Shown: positions 14,101 through 26,670, counted from the first letter of the stretch. The stretch: 64,000 nt of DNA from Nissolia schottii (GCA_003254905.1 QANU01001671.1:186001-250000); one strand, 5' to 3'. Notes: a model not told the origin generated them from the letters alone. Made by a program: numbers and translations.

Positions 14101-17100
14101 AAGAAATACTTGTGTGTCACTTGTAGCACTTTTGCCCGTAGCATTTAGGGTACCAGAAGATACAGGCTTTGCATAAGCTGTGCCAGCATTACGGTTTTTA
14201 CCCTTGCTAGCCTCTAAGTGATCAATGGAATCACTGGAATACAAATTTTCAGGCTTAGAGAGGCCCGGTGCTCTACCTGTTAAAGAACCTTGATTTGTGG
14301 AGTTCCTTAACATTGTACTTGCTTCTTGACCCTCGATTTCATTTTGACCAAAATATTCATCTTTTGGCATAGCCAGTAAGGGACCGTCATTACTATCTGG
14401 AAGTGGCAGTTTCGCGCAAACTAAATTATCATTATTGCTCACTTTAAGATCACAATTTTTCAGGAGTTCTGTTTCTTCTTCATCAGTTTGCATTGTTTCA
14501 AAATCCAATTGCTTTTTCCAAAGGCTTATATTTGGTCCTTCATGCCTGTCTATAAGAAGCTTTTTAGTTGTTCCAGACTTACATTCAATTTCTTCTATTT
14601 GATGGGATCGTTTTCGCCTCATCAAGTCCCGTAGGGACTGTTCTTTGGATTCTGAAGCACTCTTACCCACAGTTCTTGTAATACAAGTACTATTCCTAAC
14701 CCCATTTCTGATCAAGTAATCTGAGTCAGCAGACTCTCCCATTTGACTTTCAAATGGATGAGTTACATGCAAAGTAGCATGTTCTTCTCCGTTTTTAACC
14801 TTATCAGTCATTGAAAAAGGCAAAGAGCCCCATTGCTTGCTCCTTTTATCTTTACTAACTGCAGTTATAGCAGTACCGTGTAGAACATGGTATTCAGAAG
14901 GCCTTTTGGATTCACTATTGGTCTCTACAGCAGACGAGGTTCCAGCCAAACTAGCACATGGAATTGAGAATTCATCATCAGCTGAACCATCGACCAGGGG
15001 TACCCTAGCCACTTCAACAGGATGACTGATATCAGAAGAACAGGAAGGCTTTTCCTTAGATAACTCCAACTCAAGCATCTCCTCAATTGAATCCAGAATA
15101 TCCTGACATTCCTTCTGGGACTCACTCTCATAAGCCATATTAGCTTCCTCCAGCACCTTTTCCATTGTTGCAGCAGGTAACAAAGGACTCAAGATTGTTT
15201 CACAAAGCAGTTCATCATCTGAGTTTATACTATCCACAGCCTGAGAAGTTGCAAGCCACTTGAGAAGATGTTGTGCTTCCCTATCTACAGCCTAAAATGT
15301 AGAAAATACAGGAAGGCATGAGATAATTTTAATAGACTAGATTGTATAAAAGAAATAAAACCAACGGTTGAACATGAGCCAAGATAAGCCAAAATGCCTT
15401 TTGGCTCCATCTCTCCCATAATAATTAAATGAAAAAGAGAAATAAATTCATAAATGTACACATATCTTCTTATTCCTTGAAAAGGTTCTCATAAAACTTT
15501 CAATAATCCCCTAGAGTATCAACAAATATAGTTATAAAAGAACTTAAAAAATGAAGATTGTGAATCTTTTGGTTAAAAAGAAAAAATAGTTCCAATATAA
15601 AAACATATGAACTACTTTCATCAACTTTCATTTAGGAGGGTAAGAACACATGAAATCAGTGAGTCTCATGTTCAAATTTCCTTTTTTGGATGAAAGTCTA
15701 ATGTTCAGCTCTACTAATGTATGCGTGCACCAGCATAAGTTCTGGTTAAAATTAGCATTATTTTGATCTAGACAATCAGCAACTAGATACACTAATGGCA
15801 ATAAGCAACGTCATGCCAGCATTTAGCATTGAAAATTCCCTGAGTAGATCCTTTATGGAATCCCAACTACATGCAGAACAACTGATCACGACAAGAAAAG
15901 TAATATCAGACAGCTATTTCAAAAGGGAAGGAGGGGAAGTGGTTTTGGTGTTTTGTTTATATATAATAGACAGGATATATACATAATAGGGAGCAAACAA
16001 ACACACACACACACGCGTCACAAAAATAAACACTATACAATAGTACCCCTAACCCCTATAGAAGGTTGTTTTCAGCAAAAAGGTAAGAATTATTATGAAA
16101 TGTCCTGTTATTTATAAAAGAGAACCATGGAAAACGTTATTGCCTTTATGTCCAACATTCCAACTATTTCAGATGACTGCATTTCGTCAACAGTCAACAA
16201 TTTTAGACTTTTGTCAGCCCCTTCCTCGTGCAATTTGGCATCCTGACTTAATGAATATGGTGGCGTTGACGAGCCTATTATGTCTGTTTCTCTGCAACAA
16301 TTCAAGGTTTCTCCATCAGTATTGTCCGGCTTCAGAAGCAAGATTTACCAAATTTTCCATCATGTAACAATTACTGCACACAAACCTCAATTCCTTCTGA
16401 GAGGGAGTAAAAGACACAGTGGTCCCAGCTTCACTGCACAATCCAAGAAGTTTTTTCTCAAAGTCGAGACCGAAAGAAAGAAGTTTCATAACATCTTCTG
16501 GATGTGGCTTTACAGAATCAGGAGGCACAGTAGCCTCATGAATCCCAGTCCTTTTCTGCTGTTCCTGCAATAATATAAGGCAATTAATTTAGGTAAAACC
16601 CGGACAAAAGAACATGTAAAATGAGAAGAGAGATTAATAGGTTACCTCCCATATGGGTACAAGTGACTGAACCATTTTGACATCTGAGCATGTTTGAGAG
16701 AGAGATGAATACATTTTGAATTGCTGATTAAGAATCTCTGCCAGAACAGAAAATGTCATAATAATCAGTAAAGAAAACAGTAGCAGAAGACACCATTACA
16801 TATTTAATTATATATGTGTGGACGTGCATTTCTGTTTGCAAGTGTTAGTAATGCCACGAAACCAAACAAACCATCTACAGAAGCATCTCCTTCAAGCTCG
16901 CATGTGCTTTGACGTTTAGGGCAGCAAGGCTTATCATTTGATGAAGCACCAAATTCACCAGCAGGTGACCACATCCAATCAGATGGGACCATGGAAGATA
17001 TCCACGTTTTTGACTCTAAACATATGTCAGCACCTGAATCTGCCTAAAGAAAACATTATGGATCAGATATAATTAAGGGGAGCACATCATCAAACCAGAC

Positions 17101-18095
17101 TATATGGTATTTAAACAATAAAAGGGAATCAGAGGGTCTTTGACAACTGAAAACAAGCAAGTTAACTCACCATTATATGTTGACTATCAATACTTAATTT
17201 CTTGTGAGAAGAGTCTGGCATGGGAAGGCGGAACTTCATCTTCGATAGGTGTAAATGACCCATGCCATACAAGTTGTAATCAACCTAACATAAAATAAAA
17301 TAAAAAATAAAAAACAAAAAAGTTCCCAGGAAAATGCAACCACATAAGCAACAAAAACGATTATTTTCATCAGAAAAACATTTAATCATGTTTAGTAAAG
17401 CTTACTATGTTATAACAATTCATATGAAAAAGCATACCAGAAACTGAAGAATGAAGGGAATATGAGATTCATGAGGCTGTAAACTTCTGTTGAGAACAGC
17501 ACCAGCCTGAAAAGGAAATGTCATGATGAAAGTTTATTCTCTATATCATCAAACTACTTAAAACTAATTTCAAAAAGACTTTCCACTTATCAAACAGGAA
17601 TTGTAGTATTCTGAACAAGTGATACAAAGGTAAGGGCAGCAGTCTAGGCACATGTAACATTCAGAAACTGTACCAAAAGAAGAGTAGCGGCACGGGAGAC
17701 ATCTTGTGGATAATATCTTAAGCGTCAGTCAAGGCTTCCCTGTTTTTTTCAGTAAGAAGGTTTATCATAATTCAAGCACACTATCATCCTAGATTGTACA
17801 TAGTATATATGTGTGGCATATGCGTACCATGCAACTGCGCACGCGAAAACATGTTGCAAAAGCAAAATAAATAAATAATACACAATGTCTGGATACAGGT
17901 ATATCTTCACAAATAACTCCTCAAATGAATGATGACCATAGAATCTTCTTGCTCGTACAAGGCTGCAGCCGTGTACGTGTTGTCTCGTTGAACCAGCACT
18001 GCCTTTAAGCTGCAGAAGTAGAAATCAAATTTGTTGATCTGACATTTTTATGTAAGAAACTATATTGACAAACACAAGGAAGAAAACAAAAAGAA

Positions 18096-18162
<67 letters not shown>

Positions 18163-19102
18163 TCAGAACTCATTCTAACTTGTACAGTGATACCTGCAAG
18201 GCTTTCTCAAGAGCAGCAGCTACCTTGTAGGTGTATGCATAACCTGTGCAATATCATTAAAAAAGTGCATTAAAAAAAAAGGGTAAAAATATGTAAGATT
18301 AACTTGCATAAATGCTGAAGAAAATTCGATAAATGAAAACCATCATCCAGATGATTAAAATTGGCCTTAAAAAAGAAAAGAAAAAAGAAATTCGCACAAA
18401 TTATAATATAACATTCAAATATAGAAACTCCTCTGAAATCAGGACAGCTAAATATACGAATTGTTAATTTTCTATTACCTTCTTGGTCTAGTTGAAGTGG
18501 AATATCCGAACACGGCACATACAAATAAGGTAAAGCCTACAAAGAAGAATACGGATAATCAATTTAAATTTAACCACCGTATGCTATAAAAAGACAGGGA
18601 AAAAGTAACAACAAAAAGGTAATGCCAGAAAACTATAGCACTGATATTTTATCTATGGCAGCGAAATTTCTAACACTAGCGTTCAGTGATACAAGGGAAC
18701 TAAACAGTAAGCTTAACACTGCATCCAGTGTTTTAATCAATAATGAAAAACAAGTTTGATGTGTGAGTGTGGTCTTACTTTATGTACGTGCAAGCAAGTC
18801 TTCTGGCCCGCAGGAGTAGAACCATACACTCTTATCACAGGAACCTCCTTCACTTTTCCACCTTATCACGAAAAACGAAACAATGGAACACAACAAATTG
18901 AAAATTAGCGCGTGAATTGAAGAGAAAAACGCGCAGAAACTTCGAAACGCAGAGCGAACCCTAAACGTTTGTCGTTTTGGTGTGTCGTACCGTGGAAGCT
19001 GCTGTAACAGATATCGGCGCCGTGGATTGGCGGTGCCACGTAATAGTCGATGGAGACAATCCGAACACTGAAAATCTCTGAATCGGACTGTGAAGCCGAC
19101 AT
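5114..19102 (-). CDS. REV3: DNA polymerase zeta catalytic subunit REV3
   Basis: This is the B-family polymerase that carries out error-prone translesion synthesis with REV7 in the nucleus. Exons, 5' to 3': 19102-18991, 18861-18779, 18536-18479, 18243-18194, 18009-17897, 17716-17674, 17506-17438, 17284-17171, 17043-16872, 16737-16646, 16564-16386, 16291-16144 (donor uncertain), 15291-13875, 13114-12902, 12606-12320, 12018-11876, 11718-11127, 10738-10592, 10368-10093, 9875-9768, 9369-9164, 8101-7798, 6276-5665, 5287-5114. They sum to 5712 nt, about 1903 residues, close to Arabidopsis REV3. The N-terminus has the family block [11 protein letters not shown]. Polymerase motifs are [34 protein letters not shown] and YGDTD-S (split by an intron). 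The C-terminus has two Cys clusters: CILC...CDQC, and CHHC...C...C in the last exon. Catalytic residues look intact. The large exon 15291-13875 encodes the poorly conserved Ser/Glu-rich middle. A GTG lies in frame 18 nt upstream of the chosen ATG. Confidence 0.95.
6624..7690 (+). mobile_element. Ty1/copia retrotransposon fragment (5' LTR, PBS, broken gag) in a REV3 intron
   Basis: The fragment is antisense to REV3, in the intron between exons 8101-7798 and 6276-5665. An LTR-like block of about 237 bp begins TGTTGG at 6624 and ends GTAACA at 6860. A primer-binding-like TGGTATCAGAAGC follows at once, resembling the initiator-Met tRNA PBS of plant copia elements. From about 6940 the + strand encodes a decayed gag of the UBN2 type: [15 protein letters not shown] near 6985, then [18 protein letters not shown] near 7315, then an Arg/Gly-rich [11 protein letters not shown] end near 7595. 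Several frameshifts break it. A segment containing GAAACTATTCTTTGCAAAGAAACT is duplicated near 7169-7232. Protease, integrase, RT and the 3' LTR are absent. Confidence 0.75.
8412..8815 (+). repeat. Possible LTR-like remnant in a REV3 intron
   Basis: This stretch runs from TGTTACAGGCGCG to CAATTCCAACA, followed by GTGGCAGTC, which weakly resembles an LTR end plus primer site. It has no coding content and no target duplication. The call is weak. Confidence 0.2.
18100..18163. repeat. TA/GA microsatellite in a REV3 intron
   Basis: A (TA)n run is followed by an (AG)n run with one interruption, between REV3 exons 18009-17897 and 18243-18194. Confidence 0.9.
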
Positions 19103-19450
19103 TTCTTCTTCTTTTCCCACTCTTTGCTATTTTTCAAGTCGAACGTACTGAACCGAACTATCGAGCAGAAGAAATTGAAAAACGGAGGAAAAGTTTTGGT
19201 TCATTTATTTTGGCGCTACCGCTACAATGCTAGGTGGTTAGAACTCTCAAGAAGAAAGTTAGAACTCATAAGAAGAAAGTTATATTTTCAAAAGCTTCTC
19301 CATCACGACTTTTGCGCTGAAGGTGATTGGGCCGGCCCAATTACTAAAAGCCCAATAAAATTTGTTATGCTATTTTTTTTTTGGTCAACCGCTATTTTGG
19401 ACTTTAAAAAGAAGCAGGAAATGATTTGAACCAAAGTAACAAGCGGAAAA
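19103..19450. promoter_or_regulatory. Shared upstream region between divergent REV3 and DUF4283 reading frames
   Basis: The REV3 ATG (minus strand, 19102) and the ATG at 19451 (plus strand) face away from each other across 348 bp. This stretch must hold the REV3 promoter and 5' UTR. No clear TATA box is visible. A tandem pair of GTTAGAACTCxxAAGAAGAAA-like segments lies near 19238-19278. Confidence 0.4.
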
Positions 19451-22400
19451 ATGGCCTTCGTTTTCTCGGTGCAACGGTTCACATCGGCGCCGCCTCCGTC
19501 AAAACCGCCCAAAGACAGTGGCGCAGCTGGCTGTGAAGAAACCGAAGAAGAAGAGCTGAAACGTGGTTTAAGAAAAAGGCTGGAACCCCCGAAACCGAAA
19601 GAGGAGAACAGAGACCTCATAGCTGAAGAAGGCCTAGCGTGGAAAAAGTACTCGAATGGCGATGGCATTCCCAAAATACACATCGACAAAACAGAACTGG
19701 CAGAGTTCGGCAAGCCATGGCTCAACGTTCTAATCATCAAGCTAATAGGGAAGCAAATGGGGTACAAATCCATGCTCGAACGAGTAAAATCAGCGTGGAA
19801 CTTTTTGGGAGGGTGATTAAAACTGTTTTGATAAATGAGTTTAAAACATAAAATGAGGGTAATGAAAAAATGAGAAATTATGAGTTCATAAGCTTATTTT
19901 GAGACTTGAAGAAGGAAAAGGGGAATGGAATGAGATAAAAAAATGAGAACTATGAGGATTGGATTATGAGGGATGAACACTGTGTCCTCCAATCCAAGCC
20001 CTTGTTGCTGGTGGCTTCAATTCTTAGGTCTAAGAGCAAGGGTTTGGTTGTCTATGGAGACGCCCTCCAGCTCGAGTTTCTCATTTTGCTTGCTTTCTCT
20101 TGGTGTATATGTGTTCCCTATGAGTGTTTTTTTCCTTGGTTCTTTCTCCCTTCATCTGTTTCTCTCTTTTTCTTATCCTCCCTCTCTCTCCTAGTGTAAT
20201 ATCCTGATTTTTTCCTTACGAAGATTTCGCAAAATAAATAAATAATAATAAATTAATAAGATTGAAAATTTTAATTTTTAACTTTAATCCCTAAAATATT
20301 AGCTAAAAATAATAATTTTGGGATCTCGTGAAGTCCCGTGAGGTCCGAGTCGATTTTCGGTTATTATTAAAATTTAATTACGACTCAAACGAGTCCGTAA
20401 AATACACTAATATAAAAATAAATTTAGGAATGCCTTGGCAAAATTTAAACTACTAATAAAAAAAATTAGTAGATTACAACGGTATGTCCGAAATATTTTT
20501 AAGGCATCCATATGCTAACAATTAAGGACAAAACGTTATCAAACATGATCGGATCGGGACAGGAAACCTTAAGGGTTATCCTTTAACTAAGATATTTATA
20601 TATAATAATAATATAATAATATATAATAATATAATAATTAATTAACTTAACTGAGGCGGCATAAGCCACCGCCTTAGTTTGGCTTTCCTTCTGAAGCCAT
20701 TTCCCTGTGCCTCTTAATTCATATTTTCATACTGCTAAATTTATTTCTGCTCCATTTGTGCGCTCTGCGGTTATGCCGTTGAACTCAGGAAAAATAGCAC
20801 GATCGCCTCAAGGTTCACGGGAGTCTTTGCTCGCAATTTTCAAAACGCTCAAAAAAAGTGGGTAAACCGTTCTAACCACTGTCGATGTGGTTCTAAAATG
20901 TTTGTAATATGTTTTGTGATAGATTATGCTAGACTAAGTTGAATGATGATATCCATGTAATATTTTATGCTAGAATATGCTAGGTTTCTTGCTATGTGTC
21001 CTCTTTGATGAATTTCCATAGAATTTATGTGAATATGTGAGATATACATGTTATATGTGACTTATGAGGTAAGTGATAGGAAAATATGAGATTTATGATG
21101 AGAAATGATTATGAGACATGAAATTATATTCCTTAGGACGTGAAATATTATGATAAATACCTAGGAAATTGCTTATGATGATGGTTGTGCTATGTTTTGT
21201 GTTAGAATATGTTAGGTTTTAATTGCTAAATGATGTTCTTGAAGGTTTTTATCGATTATACTTGTATCTGAAAGTTTTTGCAGGTCTGGTAATTTATTGG
21301 AATAATTGTTAGAATTAGGTTGGTTTATGTTTATGAAGATGTTGAGCCTGAAATTAGGTGATATATTATATGTTAAATGTTATGTTAATATGAAGTAATA
21401 CATGATAGAGGTTGGTGATAAATGACGAAGATGATGACATGGGATTTTGAACGGCAATTACTCAAGGAATAATAGGGATATGCTTATGAGTTATATGATG
21501 TTATGTGTGTTAAATAATTTAGACTAGGAGGAGTATAAGGTAGAATTATAAAATGATGCTTGCCAATATGAGGAATGTTAGATGCTTATGAGTATGCAGT
21601 GTTGTAGGTTAGGATGTAAGGTGATGGCCTTTCAATAGCTAGGATGAAAATGATGATATGAGTTATAATTGTTGCTCTAAGATGATGAATGAATATAACT
21701 ACTTTATGATGATGAACTATGATTTTTATATATAAATTGTGCCTGTGATGATGATGATGATGATGATGGGAAAAACCTCTCTAGCAGGGTCGAGGGTTTG
21801 GCTTTTGGGGAAGGTCTTAGTCCCGGTCGAGTCATTAGGTCCGACCCCCACGCCATCCGTTTGATGGTTACCTCGGTCGTGGTTGGTGAGAATTACAGGG
21901 TCAAGACACTGCAGGTGAGACCCTTCAGGTTTAGCGCGACCTGACAGCCACGATGCGGGCTGTAATGTGTGGTTGTAGCGTGTGGCCGCAGCTACAAGGG
22001 ACGAGGACGGAACCGCTACTAAGGCTTGCCTTATACCGCGGGAGTAAAATGAATTTCCAAAGATGATGATGATGATGTAGTAGTGTAGCTATGTGAATTG
22101 TATGATGAGGATTTTGATGTAATAGTATAGCTATGAGAATCGTACAATGATGTTTGAGTTAGGAACTAGATTAGCAGACAGATGACGTAGATAATGAAGA
22201 ATAGATCCCCGAGCACCTAGTAACATAGGTAAAGCTGCTCAGGTTTAGCATGGACATTCATAACTAGTAGGGATTTAGTATAATTGTAACACCTAGAGAT
22301 CCCTGAGCGGCGGAATCATAATTGAGTATAAAATAAGTTATGACGACTAAGGTTTCCCCACTGAGAACGCAGCGTTCTCACACCCGCTCCTTTATGATTC

Positions 22401-24503
22401 TAAGTAAGCATGACAAAGACATCAGTGCAGTACGTGGAAAAGCAGACTTGAAGAAAATAAACGGAGGAATAGGATAGCCGTCGCTTGACTAAAGATGTTA
22501 CGATCAACCTTTAGTCAGTATGGTTTATGTTTTACACTACCATGAGAAAGTACATGTATGTATTAACTATGAGACTACCTATGTAAATGATTGTGAATAT
22601 ATGCCATGGACCACCTGTATGCTGATTGTTTGATGTGGTTAGGTTACAATAATTATCCATTAAGTATAAAGTTTTAACATTTGCTTTATAAATTCTATCT
22701 GACGTGCGACTCATATTTTATACCATATGTATATAACAAAAAAAATTTAAAATGGTCCATATTTTTCAAGTAAGAAATATTTTCAGAAATAAAGTAGGGG
22801 TTAAAAGTAACTCCAACCAAAGCAGATAACAACCTAGTGAGCATTGTTTGCGACGTACGCGTAAACAATTAGCTAGGGTGTTTCACCTAGGGTTCCATTT
22901 TTCCTCCTTGAATCTTGGTATGGACATATCACTTTCAGGGCGTGCAGGACGAGGCCCTCTGCTGCGTGGGTCCTCATGTCTGCCAGCCTTAGCTAAGAAA
23001 CGCCAGTCTCAAATCTTACCTCAGTGCAAATCTCACACTCAAACTATCTAGTATGAACAAACATGCTTTTTGCCTCTCTTTCCTAAGTTACTGTGAAAAG
23101 TACTTAAAGGGTATAAGAATGGGGTTGTTTGTTGCATTATCAACAGGTTAGAGTAGGGCATCTAGAGGGAGCCTTAAAGCTGCAGCCTGAAGCTTTGCTG
23201 AACTCTGCCATGGTTCAGTCACAACGAGGGCGTCTCTGATTTCTTGCTCTCTAAGACCTAACAGTTGGTCAAAAGGCCTTAGAATGGATCCTATAACATC
23301 TTGGGATGTGGGACAAAATCCAAAGCCCTCTAATCCATAACCCTTCATAGTTCCCTTCTTGTCTCTTTGTGAGTTTGCTTATGGCGTATTCTGAGGTACC
23401 ACCTTATGTCACACTTTTTAGCAACCAGACAAATGTTTGTGCTTTTAGTTTAATCCATCGTTGGTAATTGTCCTTAATCCATGTGTTACAAAAGGGTCAG
23501 TATAAGAGGGTTTAACAGGTTCGTTGACATCGGGTTCGTTTACTTCGTAGTTAAATTTGACATAGACAATGGTAGATCGAAGGTGATTAACGGCGTGCCA
23601 TGGATGATATACGGCCGTTACCTCTCCGTTAGACTGTGTGTTCGGAATTTTGTGCCGCAGTTCGACACGGCGGACCATACGATGGTTTGGGTTCGGTTCC
23701 CCGAGTTGAGCGTGGAGTTCTACGACGAGTGCGCTCTCAAGAAACTGGCCTCAGTGGTTGGGAAACTAGTGAAGATCGATCCAATCACTTTGAACGTGAA
23801 GCGCGAGCGGTATGCGAGAATGTGCGTTGAAATCGATCTCAGCAAACCTGTTTTTGAAAAGGTTGGGATGAATACAAACTGGCAAGAGATTCGGTACGAA
23901 GGCCTGCATTTGGTGAAAGCTCGAGTGAAGAAGAAGAATGTTGTGGCGGGAACTAAACACTATTTGAACATGAAGAAGCTGCCAAGGGAGGTGAAGTGGA
24001 ATAAGCCCAAAGGGAACGAGAACAAGGTGAATGTTGATGGGAGCTGTTTTGGGAGGCCAATTAGGGCCAGGTTCGGGGGTTTGATCCGAAATTGTGATGG
24101 TGAGTGGGTTGCCGGGTTTTTGGGTTCAATAAGAGATGGTAGCGTTTTGCACGCGGAGCCCTTGGGGATTAGAGAGAGGCTTGTGAGGGCTTGGAATCTT
24201 GGGTTTCGTAAGGTGTGCTGCTAAACGGACTCTGACGAGGCTATGAGATTGGTTACTGGGATGGTTGAAGGTGGGCGGGGTCACATGTTTGGAGTGATAA
24301 TCGAGGAAGTTCGTGGGCTCCTGCGACGTGATTGGGCGGCGAGGGGGTCGCACGTGCTGCGAGAAGCTAACCGGTGTGCCGACTTCTTGGCGAGGATTGG
24401 CGCTGCGGCGAAGGATCGCTTGGTGCTGTGGTACTGGCCTCCACCTGGGTTGAACCCTCTCCTGCGCGAAGTCAACATGGGCCTTACGGTCATTCATCTA
24501 TAG
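19451..24503 (+). pseudogene. DUF4283 / RNase H-like chimera of non-LTR retroelement origin, split and interrupted
   Basis: The first part, 19451-19816, starts with ATG. It has a charged Pro/Glu/Lys-rich leader and then the start of a DUF4283 domain (PWLNVLIIKLIGKQMGYKSM). The rest of that domain resumes at about 23510: VYFVVKFD, VPWMIYGRYLSV, VWVRFPELSVEFYDE, YARMCVEIDL. It runs straight into an RNase H-like (RVT_3) domain from about 24000: KVNVDGSCFG, FGGLIRN, HAEPLGIRERL. An in-frame TAA at 24222-24224 interrupts the RNase H part, which then continues in the same frame to 24503 (EANRCADFLARIG). The zinc knuckle, endonuclease and reverse transcriptase normally between these domains are missing. 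The 3.7-kb gap could be an intron (GG|GTGATT ... AAGAG|GG keeps the frame) or an insertion between two GAGGG copies. A 2.69-kb solo LTR makes up most of it. Expression and function are unknown. Confidence 0.7.
20195..22885 (+). mobile_element. Solo LTR, probably Ty3/gypsy, flanked by 5-bp duplication CCTAG
   Basis: The element starts TGTAATATCC at 20195 and ends GGTGTTTCA at 22885. Its imperfect inverted ends match the TGTAACACC...GGTGTTACA ends common in plant gypsy LTRs. Identical CCTAG copies sit directly outside, at 20190-20194 and 22886-22890. No primer-binding site, polypurine tract or gag-pol reading frame is present, so this is one LTR left by recombination. It carries a (GAT)n microsatellite near 21,745-21,768 and a smaller one near 22,062. 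Strand is nominal, because an LTR alone gives no coding direction. Confidence 0.85.
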
Positions 24504-25620
24504 CATTGTTCCTAATAAATTCTTAGATGTGAAAATCTTTCTCTTCTTCGACCATTAATATTCATCTTTGAATTTCCTCTCACTCGTATTTTCTCTTTTT
24601 TATCTACTTAAATTTAAAGGGGAGTAAGAATCTCTTACTCCATGTTGAAAGTAAGAATGACTCTGTCCCTTTTTCTTTTTTTTTTTTGTTTCATTATGTT
24701 ATTTAAACGGTTGCTAATAGTTTTGTCAACAACATCCGAGGGGCACAAATTTTTATAAATATATATACCCAAATTTTTTTAAATTAGGAACTAAATTAAA
24801 TTGAATTTATGACACACGAAATAGTAAAAAGTAATTGTCATACTCTCTCTTTATTTTTTTACTCACATTTTAAACTTATTGTCTCATTTTTTATTATGTA
24901 CAACTATGTTAAAATGTATACGTAAACTTTTGAATATAACTCTTGAATTTTTAAAGAATAATATAAAGAAAAAAAATCATGTATTAAGAAAAGTAATTTA
25001 TAAAATAGTTTACAAATTATAAGTTATACACGTAATATTTCTCTTAACCAACTAAGTTATTGACATTTATCAATCGCACTCAGGATAAAGTTCTTTATCT
25101 CCACCAGTGGGGAGCAGGCACATTAAAGGTTAAGAAACTGCTTTTAAAAAGGTGAGCGGGTTAAGACATGGGCAGTTAGTAGAATGTTAAATTTAAAAAT
25201 TTGTCCAAAATAATTGATTTGTAATTTACTACTCACATAATTGATGAAGGAGTAAAATGGAAATCAAAATCGTGATCAAATAAAGTGGTTACAAAGCCCT
25301 AGCAGGTTGTATAGATAATATACATCCATTTTTTTAAATCTGACACAATATTTTTTTACGTACATTTTTAATTTTAAATTATTGATTAAAAAAATGTCTA
25401 CATGTTATTATGATTTAAGAAATGGATGTAATGGAGGCATAGGCGTTACAATATTGTTAAATCAGTGATAAGTGTCATATTTTAGTATTTTCATTGGTTA
25501 AAATAACACTTATCTGCATTGTTTAATATGAATTCACTTACCAATTTTTCCACTTCTATATAAATTTAGTATAGTTCAAGAGAATGAATGCATATAAGTG
25601 CAATAATGTAATTCTTGTCA
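24504..25620. other. Intergenic, AT-rich
   Basis: AT-rich sequence with poly-T runs. No gene, RNA or bounded repeat is recognised. Confidence 0.6.
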
Positions 25621-25639
25621 AATTTCCACACAAATAAGA

Positions 25640-26670
25640 GGCGTGCATCAAAGGAATTAGAAGCAAAAAGAATCGAGCAACCAAATGAAGCTTCAATCCG
25701 CTTAGCGTCATCTCAAGGTCGCTGAGCGACCTCTATTCCTAAAGAGCTTGCCTAAGGGTGAAGTAACTTCAACATGAAGAAACTTAAACTGCCCTGAAGA
25801 CTGCTCAGCGACCCCTGTAAACCACTGATCGACCTGAGGCTTGGTTTCTCTATAAAAGGCCATCAACACCCGAATTCAAGAGTTTTTCATCATCCATCAC
25901 TTGACATATATAGAGCTGAGAACGAAGAAAAAGTTGGAGAAGAAGCCAAGAGCTATCAAGGAGCACGGCGACACTTACCATGACAACGTGAGAACGTGTC
26001 ATGGTGAGCGTTCATCACCTTGCCCTTTGATTTCTTATTGTAAGATGGATAATTAATCCTCTTATTGTTGGGGTTTGATGAATATTATGGTTTGATTGTA
26101 TCCATGTAACTCTTTTATGTATGAATCTATCAATTTCTATGATTTGCATGATTTGATCTTATGCTTGATCCCTGTTTTAGCCTAATCAATTAGAACCTGT
26201 TTTAAGATTTGATTTTGTGCGCGACAACGACATTATTAAGTTGGATCTAGATCAATTCATCTAATATACCTAATTGCTAGACATAGAGTTAGGTTTATCA
26301 GTCGTTTTAACACCTGAAGTTATATCGGTTTGCTTTATTAATCGTGCGAGACATTGACAATTAATAACAGGAACCGAATGATCCTCTCATGCTTGAAAGA
26401 GATGGGTAGGATAAGAACTGGTGGTGAGGAATCAAAGAATTGATACTTCATATGCATTGAGTAAATGGATATATAAAAACTGTAATATGATTCAATTCCC
26501 AGCAAGCTTCCTTATCTGCTTCTCATTCGTTGTCATTTTATCTTTCGTTTAATTTATTTGTTCTAAAATTAAACTTATAAACCAACCACCATATTGTTTA
26601 ATTAACGACTCAAGAATAACTATTTATCACAACTCCCAGAGGACGACAACCCATCCGCTGTATTACAATT
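25640..26670 (+). repeat. Probable LTR-retrotransposon remnant with GCTGAGCGA-type motifs
   Basis: Between about 25,700 and 25,840 the sequence carries repeated GCTTAGCG, GCTGAGCGACC and GCTCAGCGACC motifs, then a TATA box (CTATAAAAGGCC near 25,850), then a long non-coding leader. The leader ends in CAACTCCCAGAGGACGACAACCC, like the region downstream of several legume gypsy LTRs. No gag-pol frame remains, and I could not place exact ends or a target duplication. The family assignment rests on recall. Confidence 0.4.
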
